A DNA stretch of 64,000 nt from the NCBI RefSeq assembly GCF_030052815.1, contig NC_079497.1, forward strand, positions 23,450,258 through 23,514,257, read 5' to 3'. The translations under genes and the position numbers were made by a program. Below, piece after piece: positions 50,161-60,900 of this stretch (its first letter is position 1; each line of letters begins with the position of its first letter). A model generated the notes under the pieces. That model had not been told where the DNA came from and did not search any database. It worked only from the letters and a program-made list of their open reading frames with translations. The DNA comes from Hevea brasiliensis. Taxonomy: Eukaryota > Streptophyta > Magnoliopsida > Malpighiales > Euphorbiaceae.

Positions 50161-51315
50161 GTCTACGGGTTACTCCTTTGTCTTTGGTACATGAGTTGAG
50201 ATCATTACATGCCAGCTTAGAGATTAATGATGAGGGGCATACATCAGTTGCATGGCATGTACAGCCAGTGTTGATTGATCATATTAGAATGGCTGCTCAG
50301 AATGATGAAAGGTATCAGAAGCTGTTGGAACAAGTCAGACAGGGCAAGAAACTAGAGTTTTCAATCAGAGATGATGGTCTACTGCTATACCAGGGTAGAA
50401 TATGTGTTCCTAATGATGTTGATTTGAGACAGATTATTTTGAAGGAAGCACATGAGTCTCCTTTTGCCATGCACCCTGGTGGTACAAAAATATATAGAGG
50501 GCTAAAGGACCATTACTGGTGGATGGGTATGAAAAGAGAAGTGGTAGAGTTTGTATCCAAATGCCTAACTTGTCAGCAAGTAAAGGCAGAGCATCAAGTA
50601 CCCACTGGGTTGTTACATCCACTACCAGTACCAGAATGGAAATGGGAAAGAATAACGATGGATTTTGTGATGGGACTTCCAAAGACACAGAAGAGTCATG
50701 ATGCAGTATGGGTCATTGTCGACAGACTGACTAAGTCTGCTCATTTTTGCCGATCGAATGGACTTGATTTAGACAGTTGGCGGGTTGTACATCGATGAGA
50801 TTGTGAGACTTCATGGAGTGCCAGTATCCATTGTATCAGACAGAGATCCTAGGTTCACTTCTAGATTCTAGGGTAGTCTTCAGAGAGCCCTAGGAACTAG
50901 ATTGAACTTCAGTACGGCATTCCACCCACAGACAGATGGCCAGTCTGAGAGGGTAATTCAGATATTGGAGGATATGCTACGGGCTTGTGTGATTGAGTTT
51001 AAGGGCAGTTGGGATACACACTTGCCTTTGATTGAGTTTGCTTGCAACAACAACTACCAATCAAGCATTGGGATGCCTCCATATGAAGCTTTGTATGGCA
51101 GAAAATGTAGAACCCCGTTGTGTTGGGATGACGTGGGTGAAAGAAAAATGATTGGACCCGAAATTGTTCAACAGACTGAAGAGAAAATCAGGGTGATCAG
51201 AGATCGACTTAAAACAGCATCAGACCGTCAGAAGTCCTATATTGATTTGAAAAGAAGGGATATTGAGTATGTAGTGGGTGAGAAAGTTTTCCTCAAAGTT
51301 TCTCCTTGGAAGTGA
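50161..51315 (+). pseudogene. Element D integrase
   Basis: The open frame runs to 50798 with the HHCC region ([14 protein letters not shown] ... [11 protein letters not shown]) and the first catalytic Asp (TMDFVMGLP). A scrambled patch at about 50745-50800 shifts the frame. [13 protein letters not shown] (second Asp) follows, with a TAG for TGG at 50869. Then 50902-51315 reads FHPQTDGQSERVIQILEDML with the catalytic Glu, with no intron-like insertion. A CGA to TGA change at 51313 ends it. Confidence 0.9.
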
Positions 51316-51318
51316 ATT

Positions 51319-51696
51319 ATGAGATTCGATAGAAAGGGGAAACTGAGTCCTCATTTCATTGGGCCTTATGAGGTTCTGGAAAGAGTGAGTCCTTTGGCAT
51401 ATCGGTTGACATTACCTCCAGAGTTGGAGAAGATACATAATGTCTTCCATGTGTCCATGTTGAGGAGGTATCGATCAGACCCATCTCATGTATTACCAGA
51501 AGAAGAAATTGAAGTAAATCCAGACCTCACATATGAGGAAGAACCCATAAAGATTCTGGCTTATGAGGTGAAGCAGCTACGGAACAAGCAAATACTGTTG
51601 GTAAAAGTGCTGTGGAACCATCATTCGGGCCAAGAAGCTACTTGGGAACGAGAGGAAGACATGAGGAGACAGCACCCACAGCTGTTCAGAGTTTGA
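51319..51696 (+). pseudogene. Element D integrase C-terminus and chromodomain
   Basis: Same frame as the preceding piece after the [40 protein letters not shown], then the chromodomain-like KILAYEVKQLRNKQ ... WNHHSGQEATWEREEDMRRQHPQLFRV and a natural stop. Element A's copy is cut before PQLF. Confidence 0.92.
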
Positions 51697-51729
51697 TACT
51701 AGGTAAAATTTCGAGACGAATTTTATTTT

Positions 51730-51747
51730 AAGGGGGGGGGGGAGAAT
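51730..51747 (+). other. Polypurine tract of element D
   Basis: AA, then eleven G in a row, then AGAAT, next to the 3' LTR. Confidence 0.9.
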
Positions 51748-51919
51748 TATAACACCCCTATTTGTATAGTCTAGTATATTTCACTGTTCCAGTGACTGGA
51801 GTCGGTCCGGACAATTAAGGGGACTAGAACCATACTTAAGACAACTAGAGAAGCCATAAACACAAATAATTAGTAATGTTTAATTAGTTAAGTATAAACA
51901 AGAAAAACAGAACATAAGA

Positions 51920-51970
51920 GGTTAAATGAGCCGAGAGTCACAGCGATGGGTGACCTTCTCGGGAATGACT
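51920..51970 (+). other. 5S-rRNA-like 3' segment, D 3' LTR
   Basis: GGTTAAATG, GATGGGTGACC (exact 5S block), CGGGAATGAC; it starts 172 bp from the LTR start. Confidence 0.5.
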
Positions 51971-53206
51971 GCGAAGTCATTTTAAACTCAAATTTCGAAC
52001 CGTAAATGTGACGCCGCGGTCCGTAGGACCCTTATGAACATAGTGTAAAAGAGAAAATCACGAAAAAGAACTGTTAAGTCAGTCAAATAATTAGGTCAGG
52101 GAGCCGGAAGAAATATTGAATTATTTGCAAACCAGGATGAACCGGCGGGGGGCAATTTGGTCAAATGACCCCGAGAGCTGACTCCTAACCTAATTGTCAA
52201 ATAAAATCAAAAAAAAGAAAATTTTGGAATCGAGAATTAAATTAAAGAACTAATAGAAAAAAAAAAAGAAAATGAAAAAGTGTAGGGAGATGACATCATG
52301 CATGATGCCATAAAAGTAAGAATTAATATATTTAATTAATTAGATTTTTTTTGGGTCTTTCATAAGCTAAAATAGATAAAAGAAAAGAAAAGAAAAAAAA
52401 ATATAAAGTCATCTTCCTTACCCAAAGTTGCCGCCTCACCTCTCTCTCCCCATCCTTTCACCTTATTCCACCATTGTTAAGGGAAAGGAAGCTTGAATTT
52501 CCCTACTCTATTCCATAAATTCACAAAGTCTCAACACAAAAAATTCTCCTTACATGTTGAGTAAACATTAGAGAGTAAAAAGAAGAAGAAAGAATTGAAG
52601 AAAGGAAAGCCTGGAAACCCTTCAAGCAAAGGTTAGTCTTCTAACTACCAATTATCTAATCAAATGCATATTTAGTTATTGAAATGAGCTTAGAAACTAA
52701 AGAAATGAAATAAAAACACTTGTAAAGGACTAAACTAAAATTTGGCCAGCATGATGGGGAGTGTGTTTTGCATGGTTTGATGGATTTAAATGAGTTTAGA
52801 AACTTTATTTAGTTGAATGGTTAGGATTAAAAGCACTAAATGTGGTTAAATGCATGAGGTTGGTGAATTAGGGTTTATGGACCAAAAATGTGAGAAATGA
52901 GTAAATGATGTCTTTTACCTATTGTGAAGTGAAAAATGGTCATTTGTGACCAAATGAGTTGTGTTGGAATGGTTGGAGTTAATGCTAAATTCGGAGGGAG
53001 TGTGGTCATGCTGCTGGCAGCATGACCAAACTTCCTTTGAGGGACCAAAAATGAAATTTTACAAGTCCAATTGATATGGGATCAATTGGAGGTGAAAATA
53101 GACACTAAATGACACAATTTTCATTTAGGAAGCATGCCCAAAAAGTGACCAAAACCTAGTGAATAAATTGACCAAAGTTGAAAAATTGCAGTCGCCTGTA
53201 GCAACC

Positions 53207-53237
53207 GACCAAATGAACAGTATTTGTTCATTTGGTC
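53207..53237. repeat. Perfect 13 bp inverted repeat, D 3' LTR
   Basis: GACCAAATGAACA / TGTTCATTTGGTC, as in the 5' LTR although the flanking bases are scrambled. Confidence 0.8.
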
Positions 53238-54474
53238 ATAACTCAAGCTAGGCAGGTCAAAATGACCTGAAATTTTACCAGAGGTTAGATGAGATATAGA
53301 CCTAAAATTTTCATGAGGAACACAAGCCCAAGTTCTGCCAGAAACCAAGCCATTTGGCCACCCCAAGTTGGTGACCCAAAACTGCCAGCACCAAAATTGC
53401 CCAGAAAATCTGGGTTGTGTCCAATCCGGCAGCCATGGTTCAAATGGCCATAACTTGAGCTACAAAACTCCATTGAAGTGATTCAAAAAGGAGAATAAAC
53501 TTAAGACAATAGGGAACATTTTCTATGAAGGAAGTTTTGCCAAATTCCAACAGTAAAATGACCAATGGAACAGTGCAACTAGGGACACCAAAACTGAAAA
53601 TTTGGCAATTTTGCCTGAAGGACTTAAGTTTTGAGAAAATGACCAAAACCAACAAATTTAATGACCAAAATGTGGTATGTGGGTGAAGTTGGAGTTCCCA
53701 TACCTATTAAGCCTTAAAAAGTCAACAATTTGACTTGAATAGTATAGTGAATAGTAACCCGAAACACAAAAATTTCTAGAACGTCGAATTTAGTGCATTA
53801 AAGCTAGGTAAAAGTGAAGTTAAATTTATTTTTGGATTTATGCTAAGTTATGGTACTGAAACACTGTGAAACTGTGTGTTTTAGCTGAAAAAGGTTTGGA
53901 AGCTCTGAGAGACTGAGTCAAGGCCTAGAGGCGACTCACGTCAGGTCTGTGCATAATAATTCTTGTTTAAATATTTTATTCTCATAAATTTGACTTCTGT
54001 GATTAATTATGTACTGTGTTGCCATTTTATAATCGCAAATATGGCTTTGGAATTTGATCAGATTTCTTGTAAATTATTTAAATAAATTGTTTTGAATTGA
54101 TTTTATGTTCACACTTAGCATGACAGTATCACATTATTCCTCCTCCATTTATGGGGTTGAGATCGTTTATTTTCCTCCCTCTCTGGCTTGCCAGTTGAGG
54201 TTGAGATCGGATGAGTACTCATTAGCTAGCTAGCCACCTCCCTTATTGATTTCGATTAATGGGGTTGTAGATTGCTTTGTCGTGGTGTACAACACGGCAT
54301 TGATCGGAAATTTTATGTCATGGCTTAAGTTGTGTATGATTTTGGCAACACTGTGTTTATTAAATTATTTGACTAAATTGTGTTGTTATGAGCTTTGATA
54401 ATTTGAGAAATATTTAAATTGTGTTTCATCAATGAATAATTTATGTATTGTATTTTAAATTTTTATTGTACCTA

Positions 54475-54515
54475 CTGAGTATTTTTATACTCAGCGATAG
54501 CTTATTTTGCTGTCG
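54475..54515 (+). other. Tandem double hairpin, D 3' LTR
   Basis: Stem 1 CTGAGTAT/ATACTCAG, stem 2 CGATAGC/GCTGTCG. Confidence 0.72.
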
Positions 54516-55178
54516 CAGATAAGAGCAAGGAAAAAGCAGCAGAATGAGTTGCTATTGAATTGTGGACCACACTAATCTTTTGTACGAGTATTATTTTATA
54601 CCCTTGTTGTTAATTTTGATGTAAATATTATAACGCTTTATGTATCAATGTAAAGTTGAGCAGTTGTAAAATAAAATATAAAAATATTATTTTTGGATTT
54701 TCTTCTGTAAATTAATATTTGTACTTGTGAATTTCATACCTTATGCCTTGTGAATGAAGTTATTAAATATTTTGAGATGATAAATTTTGATTGGATTGTG
54801 GAATTATTTTGAAGTGAATTGAATTGAGTTGATTTGAGATTTATTGGAGGTTGAGAGTTGAGAAAATTATTGGAAGTGTTTTTTTTTTTCCAGGTATTTG
54901 AAGAACTGTTTTCTCCAAATACAAACCGAACTCTGTCAAAATTTTTATAAAATTTGTGTCAAAATTAAAATGGACAAAAATTTTTACTAGTATTTAAACT
55001 TTGAATAAATGGTTTTTAATTCCTACCAAAATGCTCACCACTTCCAAATTGTAAGAAAATTGTTTTAAAATCCCTTGTAGGGTACTTAATGAGTTATTGG
55101 TAGGTGAAGTTCGATAGTTCATTAAGTATTCTATAGGATCATGTTATGCCCTACAGAGGGGTAAGGTGTGACATTCAT

Positions 55179-56721
55179 AGCATTTGGGCAAGTATTTTCA
55201 TGCATAATAGTTGATTTCATTAGTTTTCGTAATTTCTATTATAAAGCCCTTAATTCCATGTTTTCTACATTATTTTAGGTGTTTGGGTGAAGCTACAGAA
55301 GTATAGGAGTGCAAGAAAAGCTTAGAGGAGTCAAGAGACAGAGAATTGATGCTGATACAAAGTACATGGGTCATGTAAACCAAGCCCCAGACCCCTATAA
55401 ATCTCTGCCAGAAGAAAGCCAAGAGAATCGATGAGAAACACAAGTACACGGGTCGTGTAATTAGACCCGTGTAATATGTAGGGACATGTGTAAGTCTCTA
55501 CCGAGTGCAAGTTTGAAGAAACTTATGGTGCCAACTACACAGCCCGTGTAATCAGGCCCGTGTAGTTGGCACAGACCCGTGTAACTTTCTGTGCCAAAAC
55601 AAGACTACGCGATTCTCCTCTAGCAAGCTATATGACCCTACTTTGCGAGACCCGTGTAGTGACACACGGGCTTTGTACTATGCTATAGCCAGTTTTATAA
55701 CTCGAATTTCCCTCCTATTTTCAGATAAAAACGAGACTCTTAAGGCCCTTTGGACTCAGAGCAACCTAACCCTAGAGCAACCAATATAAATAGAAAAGAA
55801 AATGAAAAAAGAATACTGTCGCAGGGAAACTACTGAAGGCTGCTGCTATCGGGTTTCACGTCAGTACCAAAAGAAGTTCTCCAGCTGAAGTTCCACAAGT
55901 CAAAGCTGCAAACTATCTTCTGTTTCTTCGTTTCATCCCCCCATACAGATTCCTATTGCTTTATTTCTTTACATGGTTTTCTTTTTACTGTCTTTACTTT
56001 TTATCATGATATTTGCTGAACTCACCATGAGTGAGTAGTTTCCTTATTCTGGATTTAGGAGAGTAATGCTTGTAATTATTATTATGGATGAACATTAAGT
56101 TTTATTTATTGGATTTGAGATTCGTTTCTTGATTTAATTTCTTGTGATCCTAATGCATGCTATGTGATCGTACCCACTTAGACATGATTGTATATGTTGA
56201 TTGAAAGATTGAAAGGTGAAGATTAACATTAGAAAATCAAGATCTTGAACCTAGGAATTCTGACCTAGACATAGGCTGATACCTTTGTGGAACCTAAAAA
56301 TTGGTCAAAGGTCTTAAAGGATTTTAATTAATTTGATCACCACGAAAGTAGGGTTTGAATTAATTAAAATACACCCTAGATGCCTTGAGAGACGATTTAG
56401 GATAACTTAGAGCTAATTTCCATCAAAGAAAACGAACCTCAATTCAGTAAATAAACAAGATAACATCTCTAATAAGATTCAAGTGTGAAATCTTAACTCC
56501 AGGATTGTTCCAAAAATAGATTACTTCATTTTAAGTTTACTATTCTAGTGTTTAAAGTTAACGAACTTCATTCCCTAAATATTCGATAGCCTAGACAGTC
56601 AAAATTACTGTGTAGATTAGTACTTGCTAAATAAAGGTCCTCGTGGGAACGATACTCTACTTATCACTTTATTACTTGTTAGCGATCCGTGCATTTGCGG
56701 GGTTGCAAAACCAGGCAAAAA
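55179..56721 (+). repeat. Element C 3' LTR, second piece
   Basis: Continues the LTR cut at 29311 (after the TTCAT duplicate) and ends GGCAAAAA, where the 5' LTR has GGCAAACA. It carries the palindrome cluster at 55365-55680. Confidence 0.92.
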
Positions 56722-56726
56722 ATAAA

Positions 56727-57107
56727 CACATTCAAATCATTATAAAATCCATAAAGGGGTTAGCAACACACAATTATCTCAAATGCAAGGGAAAAATCTT
56801 GTCTCTTTCATATAAAGCTCATTCAAAACAATTTCAAGTTAAAAACAAAGAAGGAGGTTAGTTGTGCACAAACCTTCAATGATCTCCTTTCTCTTTACTT
56901 ACTTCTCCTTGTCCGTCCCAATCTCTTTTCTACTGAAAACACAGAAGTAGAATGTTTCAATACTCTCAACTATTGCCAAGTACTCATTTCATGATTGTTT
57001 AATGCATCCCTAAGTTATCTTTTTAAATTTCAATGAGTGTTGGTTTTCTGGACAGCTTAGTGCTTTGATCTTTGAACCCAATTTTTACCTAGTTTCAATC
57101 ATAATTT
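56727..57107 (-). mobile_element. Element B LTR, second segment
   Basis: Continues LTR B after C. GTTGTGCACAAACCT near 56860 matches the same landmark in LTR A (about 2507 and 11031). It is cut by the TRIM array after AATTT. Confidence 0.8.
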
Positions 57108-58631
57108 TGTAATGGCCTGGCCCACTAGTGATATTGTCTGCTCTAGGCTGAAGCCCTCACGGTTTTAAAATGCGTCACTAGGAGTTACGAACCAACAACT
57201 TATAAACCCAGCATCTCTCCCGTGTTTTGTCGATGTGGGATTTGCCTAGGGTGTTACAATCCACCCCCCTTATGGGACTCAGCGTCTTCTCTGAGGTTTG
57301 CCCCACCATCGTTCAAGGTTGCACGCAGAGCGGCTCTAATACCACAAATGTAACGGCCCGGCCCACTAGTGATATTGTCCGCTCTGAGCCGAAGCCCTCA
57401 CGGTTTTAAAACGCGTCAATAGGGGTTAGGAACCTCCATCTTATGAACCCAGCATATCTCCCGTATTTTGCCAATGTGGGATTTGCCTAGGGTGTTACAA
57501 TCCACCCCCCTTATGGGACTCAGCGTCCTCGTTGAGGTTTGCCCCACCACCGTTCAAGGTTGCACGCGGAGCGGCTCTGATACCATAAATGTAATGGCCC
57601 GGCCCACTAGTGATATTGTCCGCTCTGGGCTGAAGCCCTCACAGTTTTAAAACGCGTCACTAGGAGTTACGAACCAACAACTTATAAACCCAGCATCTCT
57701 CCCGTGTTTTGTCGATGTGGTATTTGCCTAGGGTGTTACAATCCACCCCCCTTATGGGACTCAGCGTCCTTGCTGAGGTTTGCCCCACCATTGTTCAAGG
57801 TTGCACGCGGAGCGGCTCTGATACCACAAATGTAATGGCCCGGCCCACTAGTGATATTGTCCGCTCTGAGCCGAAGCCCTCACGGTTTTAAAACGCGTCA
57901 ATAGGGGTTAGGAACCTCCATCTTATGAACCCAGCATCTCTCCCGTGTTTTGCCAATGTGGGATTTGCCTAGGGTGTTACAATGATGTAATAGCCAAATG
58001 TAATGGCCCGGCCCACTAGTGATACTGTCCGCTCTGAGCCGAAGCCCTCACGGTTTTAAAACGCGTCAATAGGGGTTACGAACCACCAACTTATAAACCC
58101 AGCATCTCTCCCGTGTTTTGCCGATGTGGGATTTTCCTAGGGTGTTACAATCCACCCCCCTTATGGGACTCAGCGTCCTCACTGAGGTTTGCCCCACCAT
58201 CGTTCAAGTTTGCACGTGGAGCGGCTCTGATACCACAAATGTAATGACCCGACCCACTAGTGATATTGTCCGCTCTAGGCCGAAGCCCGCACGGTTTTAA
58301 AACGCGTTACTAGGAGTTATGAACCATCAACTTATAAACCCAGCATCTCTCCCGTGTTTTGTCGATGTGGGATTTGCCTAGGGTGTTACAATCCACCCCC
58401 CTTATGGGACTCAGCGTCCTCGCTGAGGTTTGCCCCACCATCGTTCAAGGTTGCACGTGGAGCTGCTCTGATACCACAAATGTAATGGCCCGGCCCACTA
58501 GTGATATTGTCTGCTCTGGACTGAAGCCCTCACGGTTTTAAAATGCGTCACTAGGAGTTATGAACCAACAACTTATAAACCCAGCATCTCTCCCGTGTTT
58601 TGTCGATGTGGGATTTGCCTAGGGTGTTACA
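57108..58631 (-). mobile_element. Tandem TRIM array (seven LTRs)
   Basis: Terminal-repeat retrotransposon in miniature, minus strand, multiplied head to tail. LTRs of about 151 bp start at 57108, 57349, 57590, 57831, 57999, 58240 and 58481 (plus-strand TGTAAYGGCCCGG to GGGTGTTACA). Between them are 90 bp interiors with a polypurine tract next to one LTR and a tRNA-Met-type primer site (GGCTCTGATACCA on the plus strand) next to the other. The period is 241 bp except between LTR 4 and 5, where the interior is reduced to 17 bases. AATTT flanks the whole array (57103-57107, 58632-58636), so it behaves as one insertion. It has no coding capacity; the 60-residue frames in each unit are chance. Confidence 0.92.
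57259..57348 (-). other. TRIM interior unit with hairpin
   Basis: First of five complete 90 bp interiors (others at 57500-57589, 57741-57830, 58150-58239, 58391-58480). The best preserved one (58391-58480) has a perfect CTCAGCG/CGCTGAG hairpin with a 4-base loop; here the right arm has changed. Confidence 0.75.
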
Positions 58632-58636
58632 AATTT

Positions 58637-58777
58637 GATGAGGTGCTCTTCATGAAATTTGTTCCTCTTGGTCTCAGCTTTATTTTCCTTTTTTAATCAC
58701 CTCATTTGGAGTTTTTTTAGCTCAAGTTATGATCAAATTACTAATTAGTGTTCACGTGAACAACCCTGCAGATTCCA
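58637..58777 (-). mobile_element. Element B LTR, third segment
   Basis: Sequence continuous with 57107 once the TRIM and its AATTT copy are removed. It ends where LTR E begins. The remainder of B must lie right of this window. Confidence 0.65.
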
Positions 58778-59817
58778 TGTAACACCCTCCCCGTAGCAAT
58801 TCTGCACAGTCTACTGTTCCGGTGACCAGTGTCGGTCCGGACAGCTAGAACTTTTGAAAAAATGCTAATTATGAAAGAAAATGCTAATTATGACATCATA
58901 TGATGTCATTTAAATTTCCTCCACCAATCACAATTTGTTAAACTTATTAAAAGAGATAAAAGAGACCAAAAATATGAAAAACCAATCTGCATCTTCAACC
59001 TTGGGCAGCCTAAAAAACGTTGAGAGAGAGAGAGAGAAGAGGTTCCACCATTAAAGCTCCTTTAAGCTTCATTTCTCTCTTGTTTCCACTACTAAACCCT
59101 AACCCCTTTCATTAAACCTTGACCATATCACTTGGGGAAGCTTTTGGCAGCCAAGAAGAAGAAGGAAAGTGAAGTTTTAGCTTGAAGAAATCTGCCCTAC
59201 AAGAGGTTAAAGTGAGGTTAGTGCTATCCTTTCACTCTCACTCCTTTAATCCTTGTTAAAGCATCATTTTAAGTTAAGAAATTGTAAGAATTTGAAGTAA
59301 ATTATATGTGTTAGGGCATCTTCAATTTTTGGCAGACCTAAGGAAGGATGTGGTTGATTGTTTTAATGAATTTAGAATGGATAGAAATGATGTTTAAGGT
59401 ATGAATATGCATGGATGTTGAATTAGTGTGCTAATTGAGGTTTATGGATAATTTAAATTGGACATTAGGGTTTTGAGAAGTGAAACTTGGATTTAGCTTA
59501 TGGAATTGTGAAAGAACATTATAAGGGTCAATTAGTGACCATTTTAGGTATGTTGACCATGAATTGGACTGAAAAATAGTATAGCCAAGTGAATGTGTAG
59601 GCTGCCTTGTTAGTACAGCAGAGGGACTGAAAATTCAGTCCACTTGCACAGCCATAACTTTGGCTGTGTAGGTTCAATTGATGTTTGGCCAATTGGACAT
59701 GAAACTAGGCTTATAATGGCGCATTTTGCTGAAGAAATCATGCCCAAAAGACCAAAGCAAGTGGACCAAAACTTGGCCCCAATCCGGATACCCTGCAAAC
59801 AGCCCCTGCAGAAATGA

Positions 59818-59844
59818 CCAAATGAACAGTAACTGTTCATTTGG
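59818..59844. repeat. Perfect 12 bp inverted repeat, E 5' LTR
   Basis: CCAAATGAACAG / CTGTTCATTTGG, spacer TAA. In the 3' LTR (63811-63837) the left arm has two changes. Confidence 0.82.
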
Positions 59845-60823
59845 CCATAACTCACTGTAGATATGGTCAATTGACCTGAAATTTTTACAGCAACAAGTTA
59901 AGACATAGACAAACAACTTTCATGAAGAAACCTACCCCAAATTATGACCAGAACCTAACCCAAATGGCAGTCACAGTTACTGTTCAAACCTGCAACTCTG
60001 CAGATTTTCATTTGAGCAGTAATGTTTGGATGGCTATAACTCTCTCTAGAAAAATCGGATTTAGGCGATTCTTGAACTGATGAAAACCTAAGGCGTAGTA
60101 GAACATTTCATATGAAGAAAGTTAGGCCAAATTATGAACTTAACTTGATCAAATTACTGACCAAAGTTGGACAAAAAATCTGCCAGACCCAAAATCTCAA
60201 AGATAAGCGACGTGAACAGTAAAGTTATTTTTGCCATAACTTGAGCTACAAAACTCCAAATGGAGTGATTCAAAAAAAGAAATTCAACTAGACAAAATAA
60301 GGAACATTTTCTATGAAGGAAGTTTTGTCAAATTCCTACAGTAAATCGACCAATGAAACAGTGCAACTTCGGAGCACCAAAACCGAAAATTGGCAATTTT
60401 GCCAAAATGACCTAAGCTTTGAGAAAGTGACCAAAACCAACAAGTTTTAATTGAAAAATGTAGTATGTTGGAAGTGCCAAAGTCAATGTACATATTTTCT
60501 GTGCAAAAGTCAACATTTTAGTTGACTAATGAAGTGAATAGTGACATGAAAACTTGAAATAAGCTTGGAAATGGATTTGGTAATTGATTCCAACAAGTTT
60601 TAAATGCAAAATGTGGTACATCGAAAGTGTTAAAACCAATGCAACTATTTTCTATACAAAAGTCAACTTTTTGTTGATCAATGAAGTGAATAGTGACACC
60701 AAGACTTGAAATTCAAAAATTGTGAAACTTAAAAGTGCAAAATGCCCTAGTAGGCCTAATGTGATTGGTTTGGATAGGTTGGCATGCCAATAGGGTATTG
60801 TTTAGAAGTACTGCGAAAGGAAA

Positions 60824-60900
60824 GGCTTTATGCCTGTATTCATGGCTTTATGCCCGTATTCATGGCTTTATGCCCGTATTCATGGCTTTTATGCCCGATC
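60824..60900 (+). repeat. 20 bp tandem repeat in LTR E
   Basis: Three full units and one partial unit of GGCTTTATGCCCGTATTCAT, starting at 60824, 60844, 60864 and 60884. At the same position F has single sequence (near 35110-35130), so the expansion is specific to E. Confidence 0.85.

Larger units (their letters stand above)
29312..55173 (+). mobile_element. Element D: Tekay/Del-type chromovirus, host to F
   Basis: Full-length element with 3.4 kb LTRs (29312-32754, 51748-55173), a tRNA-Met-type primer site, gag-pol with chromodomain and an unusually long G run as polypurine tract. TTCAT flanks it on both sides (29307-29311 and 55174-55178). Its gag is split by element F after codon 10. Its pol is close to that of element A. 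At least seven premature stops and two or more frameshifts disable it. Confidence 0.95.
51748..55173 (+). repeat. Element D 3' LTR
   Basis: 3426 bp. The first bases are TATAACACC, so the terminal TG is mutated to TA. Ends GGTGTGACA. Confidence 0.94.
14691..56721 (+). mobile_element. Element C: Athila-type LTR retrotransposon, host to D and H
   Basis: LTRs of about 1.6 kb start TGATACACTT. The 5' LTR is followed by a tRNA-Asp-type primer site, then Athila-like gag, protease, RT, RNase H, integrase and an extra ORF with a long 3' non-coding tail. The 3' LTR is split into 29259-29311 and 55179-56721 by element D. ATAAA flanks both ends (14686-14690 and 56722-56726); this is low-complexity, so it is weaker evidence than the other TSDs here. 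LTR B resumes right after it, which independently proves the insertion. Stops and lost catalytic residues show C is dead. Confidence 0.93.

Noticed and set aside
57227..58541. Five similar 60-residue open frames in a row
   Set aside because: They are the same stretch of TRIM LTR and interior read in each tandem unit, spanning terminal repeats and primer site; no protein family fits.
57108..58631. CRISPR-like regular repeat array
   Set aside because: The repeats are 151 bp LTRs with a shared interior, not unique spacers, and the DNA is plant nuclear.
59021..59036. GA microsatellite near the start of the E LTR
   Set aside because: A short GAGA run, equal in both LTR copies; ordinary simple repeat.
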